Shown: in pieces, positions 25,889-35,300 of the stretch | Position numbering within the stretch: position 1 is the stretch's first letter | Layout of the letters: every line of letters starts with the position of its first letter | DNA from: Aeromonas hydrophila subsp. hydrophila ATCC 7966 | GTDB taxonomy: Bacteria > Pseudomonadota > Gammaproteobacteria > Enterobacterales > Aeromonadaceae | NCBI RefSeq assembly: GCF_000014805.1 | Contig: NC_008570.1 | Coordinates: 2,175,001-2,239,000 of the forward strand | Length of the DNA stretch: 64,000 bases | Direction: 5' to 3' | Translations under genes and position numbers: made by a program | The notes under the pieces: generated by a model | Databases searched by the model: none | What the model saw: the letters and a program-made list of their open reading frames with translations, nothing else | What the model was told of the DNA's origin: nothing

Positions 25889-27505
25889 TTATTGCGCGGT
25901 CAGATAGAGGTCTTTCGAGTAGACCAGATCCTGCGGGTTCTGATAGGGGTAGCCCTTGATGTTGGGTTTGAGCAGGCGGGACTTGACGTAGAAATAGACC
26001 GGGGCGATGGGCGCTTCTGCATCGATCAGGGCCTCGGCCTGCTGATAGAGCTGGTTGCGTTCGGCCGGATCCCTGGCGTCATGGGCCTTGGCCAGCAGGG
26101 CATCATACTGCTTGTTGAACCACTTGCCGCTGTTGGCACTGCTACTGGAGGTCATGATGTCGAGGAAGGTGGAGGCATCGTTGTAATCCCCGTTCCAGGC
26201 GTAGCGGCTGACCCCGAAGTCCCCTTCGTTGAGGGCCGACACCATGGTCTTCCACTCCATGTTGTTGAGCTTGGCCTGCACCCCCAGGTTGTGCTTCCAC
26301 ATGGAAGAGATGGCTAGCGCTATCTTCTTGTGCCCCTCGTTGGTGTTGTAGAGGATGTCCACATCCAGCGGCTTGCCTGGGCCATAACCCGCTTCGGCGA
26401 GCAGCGCCTTGGCCTGCTTGATCCGCTCCTCCTTGCTCATCTGCTCGCTGGCCGGTCGCTTGAGCTCGAAGCCGTCCACTATGGGCGGCGTCAGGCTGAA
26501 GGCGGAGATCTGGCCTTGCCCTAGGATCTTCTCGGTGATGGTGTCCCGGTCGATGGCCAGGGAGAGCGCCTTGCGCACCTTGGGGTTGTCGAACGGTTTG
26601 CGCTGGGTGTTGAACACGTAGTAGTAGGTGGCCAGGGTCGGCACGCTCACCAGCTCCTGCGGACTCTGCTGCTTGAGCTGCTTGTACTGCTCGAGCGGAT
26701 AGCTGGTGTAGTGCAGCTCGCCGGCGCGATAGCGGTTGTAGGCGGCGGTGTCGGAGACGATCTCCAGATAGAATACCTTGTTCAGCACCGTATGCTGGTT
26801 GTCCCAGTAATGGGGGTTGCGCTCGGAGATGAGACGCTCGTTGGGGGTCCACTCCTTGAGCACGAAGGCCCCGTTGGAGACGATGTTGCCCGGCTTGACC
26901 CACTCATGACCGAACTTCTCGATGGTTGCCCTGGGCGCCGGGAAGGTGGTGTAGTGGGAGAGGGTCTTCAGGAAGAAGGGCACCGGGTTTTTCAAGGTGA
27001 TCTGCAGGGTATGGGCATCGAGCGCCTTGATGCCCAGCGTATCCGGGCTCTGCTTGCCCTGAATGACCTCGGCGGCATTGGTGACGCCGGTCAGCTCGAT
27101 GAACCAGGCGTAGTTGGAGGCATTCTTGGGATCCGCCGCCCGCTGCCAGCCATAGACGTAATCGGCTGCCGTCACAGGCTCGCCGTTGGACCATTTGGCA
27201 TCGGGTCTGAGCTTGAAGGTGTAGACGGTGCCCGTGGGGTCGAGCTCGTAGCCAAGGGCGCCGGCAAGCTGCAACTTGCCGTCCCCGTCCAGGGTGTAGA
27301 GTCCCTCGAACAGGTCGTTGACGATTTCGCTGCCCGCGCTCTCTTCCACCATCTGGGGGTCGATGGAGGCGGGTTCGGTACCTATGTTGCGGATGAAGGT
27401 TTGCTGTTCTGCCGGCAGCAACTTGGTACCGGCCGGTACCTGGGCTGCCAGGGCGGGGAGTGCGAACAGGGCGGCAACCGTGCCGGCAATGAGTGTCCTT
27501 TTCAT
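25889..27505 (-). CDS. oppA: Oligopeptide ABC transporter periplasmic binding protein
   Basis: Extracytoplasmic solute-binding protein family 5, 538 residues. A Sec signal peptide occupies residues 1-20 (MKRTLIAGTVAALFALPALA, cleavage after ALA). The body keeps OppA features: NIGTEPASIDPQM, DLFEGL, WSNGEPVTAADYVYGWQRAADP, and the family signature in the 70-150 region. It delivers peptides to an inner-membrane OppBCDF transporter; those genes are not adjacent, so it acts as an orphan binding protein here. No Cys lipobox. Confidence 0.93.
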   Translation of the reverse strand: MKRTLIAGTVAALFALPALAAQVPAGTKLLPAEQQTFIRNIGTEPASIDPQMVEESAGSEIVNDLFEGLYTLDGDGKLQLAGALGYELDPTGTVYTFKLRPDAKWSNGEPVTAADYVYGWQRAADPKNASNYAWFIELTGVTNAAEVIQGKQSPDTLGIKALDAHTLQITLKNPVPFFLKTLSHYTTFPAPRATIEKFGHEWVKPGNIVSNGAFVLKEWTPNERLISERNPHYWDNQHTVLNKVFYLEIVSDTAAYNRYRAGELHYTSYPLEQYKQLKQQSPQELVSVPTLATYYYVFNTQRKPFDNPKVRKALSLAIDRDTITEKILGQGQISAFSLTPPIVDGFELKRPASEQMSKEERIKQAKALLAEAGYGPGKPLDVDILYNTNEGHKKIALAISSMWKHNLGVQAKLNNMEWKTMVSALNEGDFGVSRYAWNGDYNDASTFLDIMTSSSSANSGKWFNKQYDALLAKAHDARDPAERNQLYQQAEALIDAEAPIAPVYFYVKSRLLKPNIKGYPYQNPQDLVYSKDLYLTAQ

Positions 27506-27811
27506 TGAATATCCTTATGTTTTTTTGCTTCCAAAGCCGGGCCAGTGTGCGGGATTGATGGCGAGATCTCAAGAGGCAGACAGGTCCCCCATGGCATGTG
27601 TCCCAGATAGGGGGCATGGCGGGGATTTTGCCATCCTCATGGCGACATCTTCGTGAGTTTCTGCCACGAATTAACATCGAAAAAGTTACCGATTGAAACC
27701 AGTTTGAGGGCGATTTCGGGCGAAAAAGGTGGGGGAGATGTGCGTTTATTCAGCGGCTTAATTCGCTGCAAAAACAAAAAACAGGCGTTACATTAGGTTA
27801 CAAAACAAGGC
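27506..27811. other. Divergent gap oppA / fbp
   Basis: About 300 bases without a gene. It must hold the oppA promoter on the minus strand and a transcript start on the plus strand that reads into the hairpin at 27812. AT-rich from 27660 on. Confidence 0.4.
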
Positions 27812-27834
27812 TGCCGAGGATCGGCACTTTTTTT
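27812..27834 (+). terminator. Intrinsic terminator or attenuator upstream of fbp
   Basis: TGCCGA-GGA-TCGGCA followed by C and seven T's, pointing toward fbp and ending about 55 bases before its start. No gene lies upstream on this strand, so it either ends a small RNA or attenuates fbp. Confidence 0.7.
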
Positions 27835-27844
27835 GTCTATGCGT

Positions 27845-27856
27845 GCAAACGTTTTC
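27845..27856. promoter_or_regulatory. LacI-family-like operator before fbp
   Basis: GCAAACGTTTTC is a near-palindrome resembling the PurR core GCAAACGTTTGC (11 of 12). It lies 34 bases before the fbp start. Regulator identity is a guess. Confidence 0.35.
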
Positions 27857-27889
27857 AAAGCCAACGGAAACGATCTTAAAGGAACAATA

Positions 27890-28924
27890 ATGCGAAACAT
27901 GATCACCATGGGCGAGTTCATCGTCAAAAAGCAGGCGGATTATCCCACCGCGACCGGCGAGCTGACCTCGCTGCTCAGCTCCATCCGCCTGGCCGCCAAG
28001 GTGGTGAACCGGGAGATCAACAAGGCGGGGCTGGCGGACATCATCGGCTCCATGGGCGCTGAAAACGTGCAGGGCGAGGTGCAGCAGAAGCTGGACGTCT
28101 ACGCCAACGAGCGCTTCAAGGCGGCGCTGGAAGCCCGTGGCGAAGTGTGTGGCATGGCCTCCGAAGAGGAGGAGGATTTCGTCTCCTTCGATTCCGAGCT
28201 CTCCCGTCACTCCAAGTACGTGGTATTGATCGACCCCCTCGATGGCTCCTCCAACATCGACGTCAACGTCTCCGTCGGCACCATCTTCTCCATCTACCGC
28301 CGGGTCAGCAAGCCGGGCGCCGGCGTCACCCTGGAAGACTTCCTGCAGCCGGGTAACCGCCAGGTCGCCGCCGGTTACGTGGTCTACGGCTCCTCGACCA
28401 TGCTGGTCTACACCACCGGCTTTGGCGTCAACGGCTTTACTTACGACCCCTCCATCGGCTGCTTCTGCCTCTCCCACGAGAACATCCGCATCCCGGAGGA
28501 GGGCAAGATCTACTCCATCAACGAGGGCAACTACATCAAGTTCCCGGACGGGGTGAAGAAGTACCTCAAATATTGTCAGGAGCGGGACGAGGCGACCCAC
28601 AGACCCTATACCTCCCGTTACATCGGCTCCCTGGTCTCCGATTTTCACCGCAACCTGCTCAAGGGCGGCATCTACATCTATCCGTCCGGCACCAACTCGC
28701 CGAACGGCAAGCTGCGCCTGCTCTATGAGTGCAACCCCATGGCGTTCCTGGTGGAGCAGGCCGGTGGCAAGGCGTCAGACGGCTTTGGCCGCATCATGGA
28801 CATCCAACCCACCGCGTTGCACCAGCGTACCCCCTATTTCGTGGGTTCCACCAAGATGGTGGATCGGGCCGAGGCCTTCATGCGCGAGTTCTCTTCCCAT
28901 GAGGATCCGGCTAATCAGGGTTGA
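27890..28924 (+). CDS. fbp: Class 1 fructose-1,6-bisphosphatase
   Basis: Gluconeogenic enzyme of 344 residues that hydrolyses fructose-1,6-bisphosphate. Visible are the metal-binding motifs ([31 protein letters not shown] in part: DPLDGSSN), the active-site [21 protein letters not shown] region and the C-terminal TPYFVGS. AAAGGA lies before the ATG at 27890; the 19 codons upstream of it in frame overlap the terminator region and are not used. Confidence 0.96.
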   Translation: MRNMITMGEFIVKKQADYPTATGELTSLLSSIRLAAKVVNREINKAGLADIIGSMGAENVQGEVQQKLDVYANERFKAALEARGEVCGMASEEEEDFVSFDSELSRHSKYVVLIDPLDGSSNIDVNVSVGTIFSIYRRVSKPGAGVTLEDFLQPGNRQVAAGYVVYGSSTMLVYTTGFGVNGFTYDPSIGCFCLSHENIRIPEEGKIYSINEGNYIKFPDGVKKYLKYCQERDEATHRPYTSRYIGSLVSDFHRNLLKGGIYIYPSGTNSPNGKLRLLYECNPMAFLVEQAGGKASDGFGRIMDIQPTALHQRTPYFVGSTKMVDRAEAFMREFSSHEDPANQG

Positions 28925-28935
28925 TCGTCAGAGGT

Positions 28936-28970
28936 GTAGGTTGGTGCTGAGCGCAGCGAAGCCCAACGTT
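28936..28970. repeat. Dispersed intergenic repeat
   Basis: GTAGGTTGG-TGCTGAGCGCAGCGAAGCCCAACG type hairpin repeat, familiar as a dispersed element in many gammaproteobacterial genomes, placed directly after fbp. Confidence 0.5.
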
Positions 28971-28982
28971 TACCGGTGCGAT

Positions 28983-29073
28983 GCCCTCTCCCTCTGGGAG
29001 AGGGCAGGGTGAGGGGAATGGTTTTCACTGCCCCCCTCATCCCCGACCCTTCTCCCACAAGGGGAGAAGGGAG
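28983..29073. repeat. Composite REP-like palindromic repeats
   Basis: Two hairpins in tandem: TGCCCTCTCCCT/AGGGAGAGGGCA type at 28983-29006 and CCCTTCTCCC/GGGGAGAAGGG at 29047-29072, joined by GTGAGGGG / CCCCCTCAT arms. Sequence of this kind is common between genes in proteobacteria. Confidence 0.55.
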
Positions 29074-29098
29074 ACGCTCGTCACCAGCCAACATAGAC

Positions 29099-29127
29099 AA
29101 AACGGGAGCCATCAAGGCTCCCGTTTT
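29099..29127. terminator. Bidirectional terminator fbp / mfd
   Basis: AAAACGGGAGCC / GGCTCCCGTTTT stem with loop ATCAA. Confidence 0.92.
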
Positions 29128-29163
29128 GTTTGGGCGAGCGGCAGGCCGCTCCATCACCGCCCC

Positions 29164-32100
29164 CTAGGGGCTGGCGTGACTGGCGAGATCCGCAAGCAAG
29201 CCGTCCACCAGCTTGAGGCGCATGGCCCTGTCCTGGGTCGGCACCTGGAAGCGCAGCCGGGTCGGTCCGTCCATCTTGTAGATGCGCGGCTGCTCTGAGA
29301 GCAGCTTGACCAGATAGGCTGGGTTGACTTTGGTCTCCTGGGTAAAGTCCAGATAGCCGCCGCGCTCGCTCATCTCCACCCGGCGAATGCCCAGCGCCGT
29401 GGCGCGCTGGCGGAAGGCCGCCAGCTCCAGCAGGGTTTTGGTCGGCTCCGGCAACAGGCCGAAGCGGTCGATCAGCTCCACCTTCAGTTCGCGCAGCTCC
29501 TGCTCGTCCGCCGCACTCGCAATCCGCTTGTACATGGAGAGGCGCATGTTGACGTCCGGGATGTAGTCGTCCGGCAACAGCGCCGGCAGGCGCAGCTCCA
29601 CCTCGGTGTGCTGGCTCATGAGTTGTTCGAGCGACGGCTCCTTGCCCGATTTCAGCGCCTCGACCGCCTGCTCCAGCATCTCCATGTAGAGGGTGAAGCC
29701 GACCGATTCAATCTGGCCGCTCTGATCGTCACCGAGCAGTTCGCCGGCGCCGCGGATCTCCAGATCGTGGGTGGCCAGCGCAAAGCCGGCACCGAGATCT
29801 TCAAGGGACGCAATGGCCTCCAGCCGCTTGGCCGCATCCTTGGTCATCAGCTTGGGATGGGGGGTAAGCAGGTAGGCATAGGCCTGGTGGTGGGAGCGGC
29901 CGACCCGGCCCCGCAGCTGGTGCAACTGGGCCAGACCGAGGTGATCCGCCCGATCCATGATGATGGTGTTGGCGCTCGGCACGTCGATGCCGGTCTCGAT
30001 GATGGTGGTGCAGACCAGCAGGTTGAAGCGCTGGTGGTAGAAGTCCGACATCACCCGCTCGAGCTCGCGCTCGCGCATCTGGCCGTGGGCGATGCCGATG
30101 CGCGCCTCCGGCACCAGCTCGGCAAGATCCGCCGCGCACTTCTCGATGCTCTCCACGTCGTTGTGCAGGTAGTAGACCTGGCCGCCGCGCTTCAATTCCC
30201 GCAGCACCGCCTCGCGGGTGACCGCCGGCTCCTGCTGGCGCACGAAGGTCTTGATGGCCAGCCGCTTGGCGGGCGGGGTGGCGATGATGGAGAGATCCCG
30301 CATGCCCGACATCGCCATGTTGAGGGTACGCGGAATGGGGGTGGCGGTGAGGGTGAGGATGTCCACGTCGGCCCGCAGCGCCTTGATCTTCTCCTTCTGG
30401 CGCACCCCGAAGCGATGCTCCTCGTCGACGATGAGCAGCCCCAGATCCTTGAAGGTGAGTTCGGCGCCGAGCAGCTTGTGGGTGCCGATGATGATGTCGA
30501 CCTTGCCCTCGGCCAGCTCTTTCATCACGGCGGTCTGCTCCTTGGCGGAGCGGAAGCGGCTCAACACCTCGACCCGCACCGGCCAGTTGGCGAAGCGGTC
30601 GCGGAAGTTGTCGTAGTGCTGCTGGGCGAGCAGGGTGGTGGGCACCAGCACGGCCACCTGCTTGCCGCCGTGCACTGCCACAAACGCCGCCCGCATCGCC
30701 ACCTCGGTCTTGCCGAAGCCCACGTCGCCGCACACCAGCCGATCCATGCTCTTGGCCTGGCACATGTCGCCGAGCACCGCATTGATGGCGTTGAGCTGAT
30801 CATCGGTCTCCTCGAACGGGAAGCCGGCGGCAAACTGGCGATAGGCCTCGCGGTCGTGTTTGAAGGCAAAGCCGTGACGGGCCGCCCGCATGGCATAGAC
30901 ATCCAGCAGCTCGGCTGCCACGTCGCGCACCTTTTCGGCCGCCTTGCGCCGGGCCTTGACCCAGGCCTCGCCGCCGAGCTTGTGGCTGGGCGGGTTGTCC
31001 GAGCCGGTATAACGGCTGATCAGGTGCAAACTGGTGACCGGCACGAACAGCTTGTCGCCGCCGGCATATTCCAGGGTCAGAAACTCGGTTGGCAGGCCGC
31101 CGGCATCGATGGTTTCCAGCCCCAGATAGCGGCCGACCCCGTGATCCAGGTGCACCACCGGCTGACCCTGGGTCAGCTCGCCGAGGTTGCGGATCACCGC
31201 ATCGGAGCTCAGGTTCTTGCTCTTCTCCCGTTGCCGTTTGCTGCGGATCTTGCCGCCCAGCAGTTCGGTTTCGGTGATGAGCGCCAGCTCCTCTTGCCCC
31301 GGTTCTCGCAGCAAGAAGCCGCGCTCGAGCGGTGCCACCAGCAGGCCGTGACGGGCCTTGCTGGTAATGAAGGCGTCGAGTGACGCGAACTCCTTGGGCT
31401 GCAGCGCGATGCGGGCCAGCAGATCGCCCAGCACCTCGCGCCGCCCCTCGGACTCCACCGCAAACAGGGTGCGCCCGGCAAAACCTTGCAGGAACTGGTT
31501 GAGGGCCAGCAGCGGCTGCTCCTTGCTGTGATCGAGCTGCAGCTCGGGCAGCGCCGAGATGGGCAGATCGTGCTGGCCCGCATCACCGGCGGTGGGGGCC
31601 TCCTGCAGCCGCACGGCCGCGTACTGGCCGAGCGCCGCAAACAGCTGCTCCACCGGCAGATAGATCTGCTGGGGTGGCAGCAGGGGACGGGTATTGTCCC
31701 AGCGCCTGTCCTCGTAACGTTGAGCGATGTCGTTCCAGAAGCGCTGGGCGGCGGGGTAGATCTCCCCCACGGTCAGCAGCAGGGTGTTGTCCGGCAGGTG
31801 GTCAAACAGGCTGGCGGTCTGCTGGAAGAAGAGCGGCAGATAGTACTCGATGCCGGCCGGCCAGCGCCCCTTGCTCACCTCCTGATAGACGGAGCCCTCG
31901 GCGCGGGAGATCTCGAACTGTTCGCGATACTGGCCACGAAACAGCTCGATGGCCCCCTCGTCGGTGGGAAACTCCCGGGCTGGCAACAGGCTGACGCTCT
32001 TGACCGGCTCGCTGGAGCGCTGGGTCTCGGGGTCGAACGGGCGGATGGAGTCCACCTCGTCGTCGAAGAAGTCGATGCGATAGGGGCTGCTGCTGCCCAT

Positions 32101-32628
32101 GGGGAAGAGATCGAGCAGGGAGCCGCGGGCGGCAAATTCGCCGTGTTCCAGCACCTGCTCCACCGCCACATAGCCCGCCTCGGCGAGGCGCGCGCGCAGC
32201 TGCTGCAGATTGAGGCGCTGGCCGCTTTTCACCATCAGGCTGTATTTGTCGAGATAGACCCGGGGCGCCGTGCGCAGCATCAGGGTGGAGATGGGCACGA
32301 TCAGCACGCCGCTGCTCATCTGCGGCAGCTTGTAGAGGGTCTCGAGCCGCTGGGAGATGATGTCCTGATGGGGGGAGAAGGTGTCGTAGGGCAGGGTCTC
32401 CCAGTCCGGGAACAGCAGCACCGGGCAGCCGGTGTCGGCCAACAGGTATTGCAGTTCCTGTTCGAGGCGCAGGGCGCTCGGGGTATCAGCGGTCACCAGC
32501 AGGACGGGGCGATGAGCCTCCTGGGTGAGGCGGGCGGCCATCAGTGAGAGGCTGCTGCCTGTCAGCTGGCCGAGCGTTAACTTTTGGCCCGCCTTGGCGG
32601 GCAAGGCGGGAAGCTTCATTGGCATCAT
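29164..32628 (-). CDS. mfd: Transcription-repair coupling factor
   Basis: Mfd, 1154 residues, the normal length. It recognises RNA polymerase stalled at a lesion, displaces it by translocating on DNA and recruits UvrA. The N-terminal UvrB-like module (about 1-340), the RNA-polymerase-interacting CarD-like domain (about 475-550, QPVVHLDHGVGRYLGLE), the RecG-like helicase with P-loop CGDVGFGKTEVAMRAAF (about 630), DEEH box (IVDEEHRFGVRQKEK) and the HQLRGRVGRS motif, and the C-terminal regulatory domain are all present. Upstream is the PilZ gene on the same strand. Confidence 0.97.
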   Translation of the reverse strand: MMPMKLPALPAKAGQKLTLGQLTGSSLSLMAARLTQEAHRPVLLVTADTPSALRLEQELQYLLADTGCPVLLFPDWETLPYDTFSPHQDIISQRLETLYKLPQMSSGVLIVPISTLMLRTAPRVYLDKYSLMVKSGQRLNLQQLRARLAEAGYVAVEQVLEHGEFAARGSLLDLFPMGSSSPYRIDFFDDEVDSIRPFDPETQRSSEPVKSVSLLPAREFPTDEGAIELFRGQYREQFEISRAEGSVYQEVSKGRWPAGIEYYLPLFFQQTASLFDHLPDNTLLLTVGEIYPAAQRFWNDIAQRYEDRRWDNTRPLLPPQQIYLPVEQLFAALGQYAAVRLQEAPTAGDAGQHDLPISALPELQLDHSKEQPLLALNQFLQGFAGRTLFAVESEGRREVLGDLLARIALQPKEFASLDAFITSKARHGLLVAPLERGFLLREPGQEELALITETELLGGKIRSKRQREKSKNLSSDAVIRNLGELTQGQPVVHLDHGVGRYLGLETIDAGGLPTEFLTLEYAGGDKLFVPVTSLHLISRYTGSDNPPSHKLGGEAWVKARRKAAEKVRDVAAELLDVYAMRAARHGFAFKHDREAYRQFAAGFPFEETDDQLNAINAVLGDMCQAKSMDRLVCGDVGFGKTEVAMRAAFVAVHGGKQVAVLVPTTLLAQQHYDNFRDRFANWPVRVEVLSRFRSAKEQTAVMKELAEGKVDIIIGTHKLLGAELTFKDLGLLIVDEEHRFGVRQKEKIKALRADVDILTLTATPIPRTLNMAMSGMRDLSIIATPPAKRLAIKTFVRQQEPAVTREAVLRELKRGGQVYYLHNDVESIEKCAADLAELVPEARIGIAHGQMRERELERVMSDFYHQRFNLLVCTTIIETGIDVPSANTIIMDRADHLGLAQLHQLRGRVGRSHHQAYAYLLTPHPKLMTKDAAKRLEAIASLEDLGAGFALATHDLEIRGAGELLGDDQSGQIESVGFTLYMEMLEQAVEALKSGKEPSLEQLMSQHTEVELRLPALLPDDYIPDVNMRLSMYKRIASAADEQELRELKVELIDRFGLLPEPTKTLLELAAFRQRATALGIRRVEMSERGGYLDFTQETKVNPAYLVKLLSEQPRIYKMDGPTRLRFQVPTQDRAMRLKLVDGLLADLASHASP

Positions 32629-32637
32629 TCGATTCTT

Positions 32638-33213
32638 TTAACGTTGACGGTCTTGCGCACGAAGTTTGAGTTGTTTGGACTGGATATGCAGGCTGGCACG
32701 TACCAGCAGTTCACGGTCATCCTCGCGGATCCGCACATAGTCGAGCATCACGTGGGTGCCGTGCTCGCTCGGCTCCAGCTGCTTGACCTGGCCGTAGCAG
32801 TAGATGGCGGAGGCCTCTTCGCGCAGGAAGATCTTGAGCCGCACTATCTGGTGCAGGTGCGGCACCTCGCCGTGGCCCTGGCGCGGATGCAGATAGGTCA
32901 GCTGACCGGCGCCAAAGCGCAGGGTGTGGAAGCGATGTTCCGGATGATCCTGCACCGACAGCACATAGCCCATGATCATGTCGATCTTGCGCGACTGCTG
33001 GTTGATGATCTCCACCAGATCGTGCATCGAGTCGTTCTGATTGCGGATCAGACGGCTGGTCACCATGTCGATGGAGGTAATGGCGGAGGCGATGCGAAAC
33101 GGTTCGGGCAGCTCGGCCTCCAGTGCTTCCAGCGAGGGCAGATGAAAGTCACCGGGCATGGGGATCACATTGACCGGTGTGGCATGGGTGACACTGAAGA
33201 ACTGTTCCTGCAT
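32638..33213 (-). CDS. PilZ-domain-like protein upstream of mfd
   Basis: Protein of 191 residues. The order lolE-lolD-lolC / PilZ / mfd is the same as at the V. cholerae plzB locus, so it is called a PlzB-type protein from context and weak similarity. Residues about 110-185 (VRLKIFLREEASAIYCYGQVKQLE, VMLDYVRIREDDRELLVRASLHIQ) fit a PilZ beta-barrel. A clear RxxxR plus (D/N)xSxxG cyclic-di-GMP site is not visible, so ligand binding is doubtful. No membrane helix. Nine bases separate its stop from the mfd start, so the two are probably co-transcribed. Confidence 0.75.
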   Translation of the reverse strand: MQEQFFSVTHATPVNVIPMPGDFHLPSLEALEAELPEPFRIASAITSIDMVTSRLIRNQNDSMHDLVEIINQQSRKIDMIMGYVLSVQDHPEHRFHTLRFGAGQLTYLHPRQGHGEVPHLHQIVRLKIFLREEASAIYCYGQVKQLEPSEHGTHVMLDYVRIREDDRELLVRASLHIQSKQLKLRAQDRQR

Positions 33214-33289
33214 GGAGGCTATCCCTTGTTGTCATAGACGGTTTCCCTTTATTATCCGGTATCTTATTTTGTTGGCAATGTAGATATCC

Positions 33290-34525
33290 TTGAAGACTGG
33301 ACTTTTTCAGCCACTGTCGCTGGCCATCGGCCTGCGTTATGCAGGCTCGCGACGCAGCAATCGCTTCGTTTCATTTATCTCCCTGTTTTCCACTTTTGGC
33401 ATCGCCATCGGGGTCGCCGCCCTGATGGTGGTCATCTCGGTGATGAACGGTTTTGAAGGGCAGCTCAAGGGACGCATCCTCGGGGTGATCCCCCATGTAG
33501 TGGTGACCAGCCCGGCGGGGCGCATCGATGCCGCGCCGCAGGGCCTGCCCGACCTGGCCAGGTTGCCGCACGTGATTGCCCATGCCCCCATGCTCGACAG
33601 CGAAGGCATGTTGCAAAGCCCCGGCCAGCTCACCGGCGTCAGCGTGCAGGGCATCGATCCCGCCCAGTGGCCCAAGGACGACATCCTGCACGCCCAGATG
33701 CAGATGGGGCGTCTGGACAGCCTGCAGGCGGGCGAATACCACATAGTGCTGGGGCAGGGGGTGGCCAATCGTCTCAAGGTCTCCATGGGCGACCAGGTCC
33801 GTCTGATCCTGACCGAAGGCACCCGCTTCACCCCGTTTGGCCGGGTACCGGCCCAGCGTCTCTTTACCGTCTCCGGCATCTTCGGGGTCGGTGCCGACGT
33901 GGACAGCCAGGTCGCCCTGATTGCGCTGGGGGATGCCCAGCGCATGCTGCGCCTGCCTGCGGATCAGGTGGGTGGCATCCGCCTCTGGCTGGATGACCCC
34001 TTCGCCGCTGATCAGGTGGTGAAGACGGCGCTGCCGGACGGCCTGGAGTGGCAGGACTGGCGCCGCGAGCGCGGCGAGCTGTTCCAGGCGGTGGCCATGG
34101 AAAAACGGATGATGGGGCTGATGCTGGTGCTGATCATCGCGGTTGCCACCTTCAACATCCTCTCCGCCCTGGTGATGGTAGTGACCGACAAGGAAGGGGA
34201 GGTGGCCATCCTGCGCACCATGGGCATGAGCGAGGCGGGCATCGTCAAGATCTTCATGGTGCTGGGTGCCTCCAGCGGGGTCATCGGCGCCCTGTTCGGC
34301 GGTCTGGCGGGACTGGCGCTCTCCATGGGGCTCAACCCCTTGCTCGATGCGGTGGGGCTCAACCTCTACATGACGGCCGGCGGTTCGGGCCTGCCGGTCA
34401 TCGTCGAACCCGCCCAGGTCGTGACCATTTTGCTGGGCGCCGTGCTGCTCAGCTTCAGCGCCACCCTCTACCCGGCGGCCCGTGCTGCCCGGGTCAAACC
34501 GGCCGAGGCGCTGCGTTATGAATAA
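33290..34525 (+). CDS. lolC: Lipoprotein-releasing ABC transporter permease LolC
   Basis: Inner-membrane subunit of LolCDE, which extracts mature lipoproteins and hands them to LolA. The 411 residues contain four membrane helices (about 27-50, 270-295, 318-345, 370-395) flanking a large periplasmic domain, and the N-terminal signature [21 protein letters not shown]. The start is a TTG at 33290 with a weak ribosome site; no in-frame ATG gives a complete N terminus. First gene of lolC-lolD-lolE. Confidence 0.93.
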   Translation: MKTGLFQPLSLAIGLRYAGSRRSNRFVSFISLFSTFGIAIGVAALMVVISVMNGFEGQLKGRILGVIPHVVVTSPAGRIDAAPQGLPDLARLPHVIAHAPMLDSEGMLQSPGQLTGVSVQGIDPAQWPKDDILHAQMQMGRLDSLQAGEYHIVLGQGVANRLKVSMGDQVRLILTEGTRFTPFGRVPAQRLFTVSGIFGVGADVDSQVALIALGDAQRMLRLPADQVGGIRLWLDDPFAADQVVKTALPDGLEWQDWRRERGELFQAVAMEKRMMGLMLVLIIAVATFNILSALVMVVTDKEGEVAILRTMGMSEAGIVKIFMVLGASSGVIGALFGGLAGLALSMGLNPLLDAVGLNLYMTAGGSGLPVIVEPAQVVTILLGAVLLSFSATLYPAARAARVKPAEALRYE

Positions 34526-34601
34526 TTCATCTTCTGTTGTTACTGGTGCCGGTGTTGCTGCCGGCGCCGGCGTTGTTACAGGTGCAAGTGGAGCCTCCTT
34601 T

Positions 34602-35300
34602 ATGAATCAATCCGTCTCCTGCGAGCCGCTGCTGCGCTGTCAGGCCCTCAACCATGTCTATAAAGAGGGCGATCTGGAGACCCAGGTACTCAAGGGCATC
34701 GATCTTAGCGTGGCGCCCGGCGAGATGCTGGCGGTGGTGGGCAGCTCGGGCTCGGGCAAGACCACCCTGCTGCACCTGATGGGGGCGCTCGACAACCCCT
34801 CCAGCGGCGCCGTGCTGTTCAAGGGGCAGGACATCCATCGCTGGGACAGCCGTACCCAGGCAAAGTTTCGCAACCAGGAGCTGGGCTTCGTTTACCAGTT
34901 CCACCACCTGCTCTCCGAGTTCACCGCGCTGGAAAATGCTGCCATGCCGCTGCTGATCGCCGGTGAGTCGGTGAAGAGCGCGACCGACAAGGCGAGCCGG
35001 ATGCTGGGGCGGGTAGGGCTCTCCCACCGTCTCAACCACAGACCGTCCGAACTCTCCGGTGGCGAGCGCCAGCGGGTGGCCATCGCCCGTGCCCTGGTCA
35101 ACGAACCCAGCCTGGTGCTGGCGGACGAGCCCACCGGCAACCTGGATCACGCCAGCGCCACCGCCGTCTATGAGCTGCTCTGCGAGCTCAACCGTGAGCT
35201 CGGCACCGCGTTCGTGGTGGTGACCCACGATCTCAGCCTGGCAGCCAAGCTCCATCGCCGGGTGACCCTGGTGAGCGGCGTGATGGCGGAGGTCGCCTGA
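34602..35300 (+). CDS. lolD: Lipoprotein-releasing ABC transporter ATPase LolD
   Basis: ATPase of LolCDE, 232 residues from the ATG at 34602, matching E. coli LolD (233). Walker [10 protein letters not shown], the LSGGERQR signature, Walker [13 protein letters not shown] and the H-loop VVTHD are present. GGAG lies 8-10 bases upstream of 34602. The frame is also open from an ATG at 34518 that overlaps the lolC stop; that would add 28 residues of Gly/Ala/Val-rich repeat ([19 protein letters not shown]). The lolE start overlaps the stop (TGATG). Confidence 0.95.
   Translation: MNQSVSCEPLLRCQALNHVYKEGDLETQVLKGIDLSVAPGEMLAVVGSSGSGKTTLLHLMGALDNPSSGAVLFKGQDIHRWDSRTQAKFRNQELGFVYQFHHLLSEFTALENAAMPLLIAGESVKSATDKASRMLGRVGLSHRLNHRPSELSGGERQRVAIARALVNEPSLVLADEPTGNLDHASATAVYELLCELNRELGTAFVVVTHDLSLAAKLHRRVTLVSGVMAEVA

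Noticed and set aside
29608..31383. 591-codon open frame opposite mfd
   Set aside because: Antisense shadow of mfd; composition is the typical His/Gly/Asp-rich pattern of reverse-frame translation.
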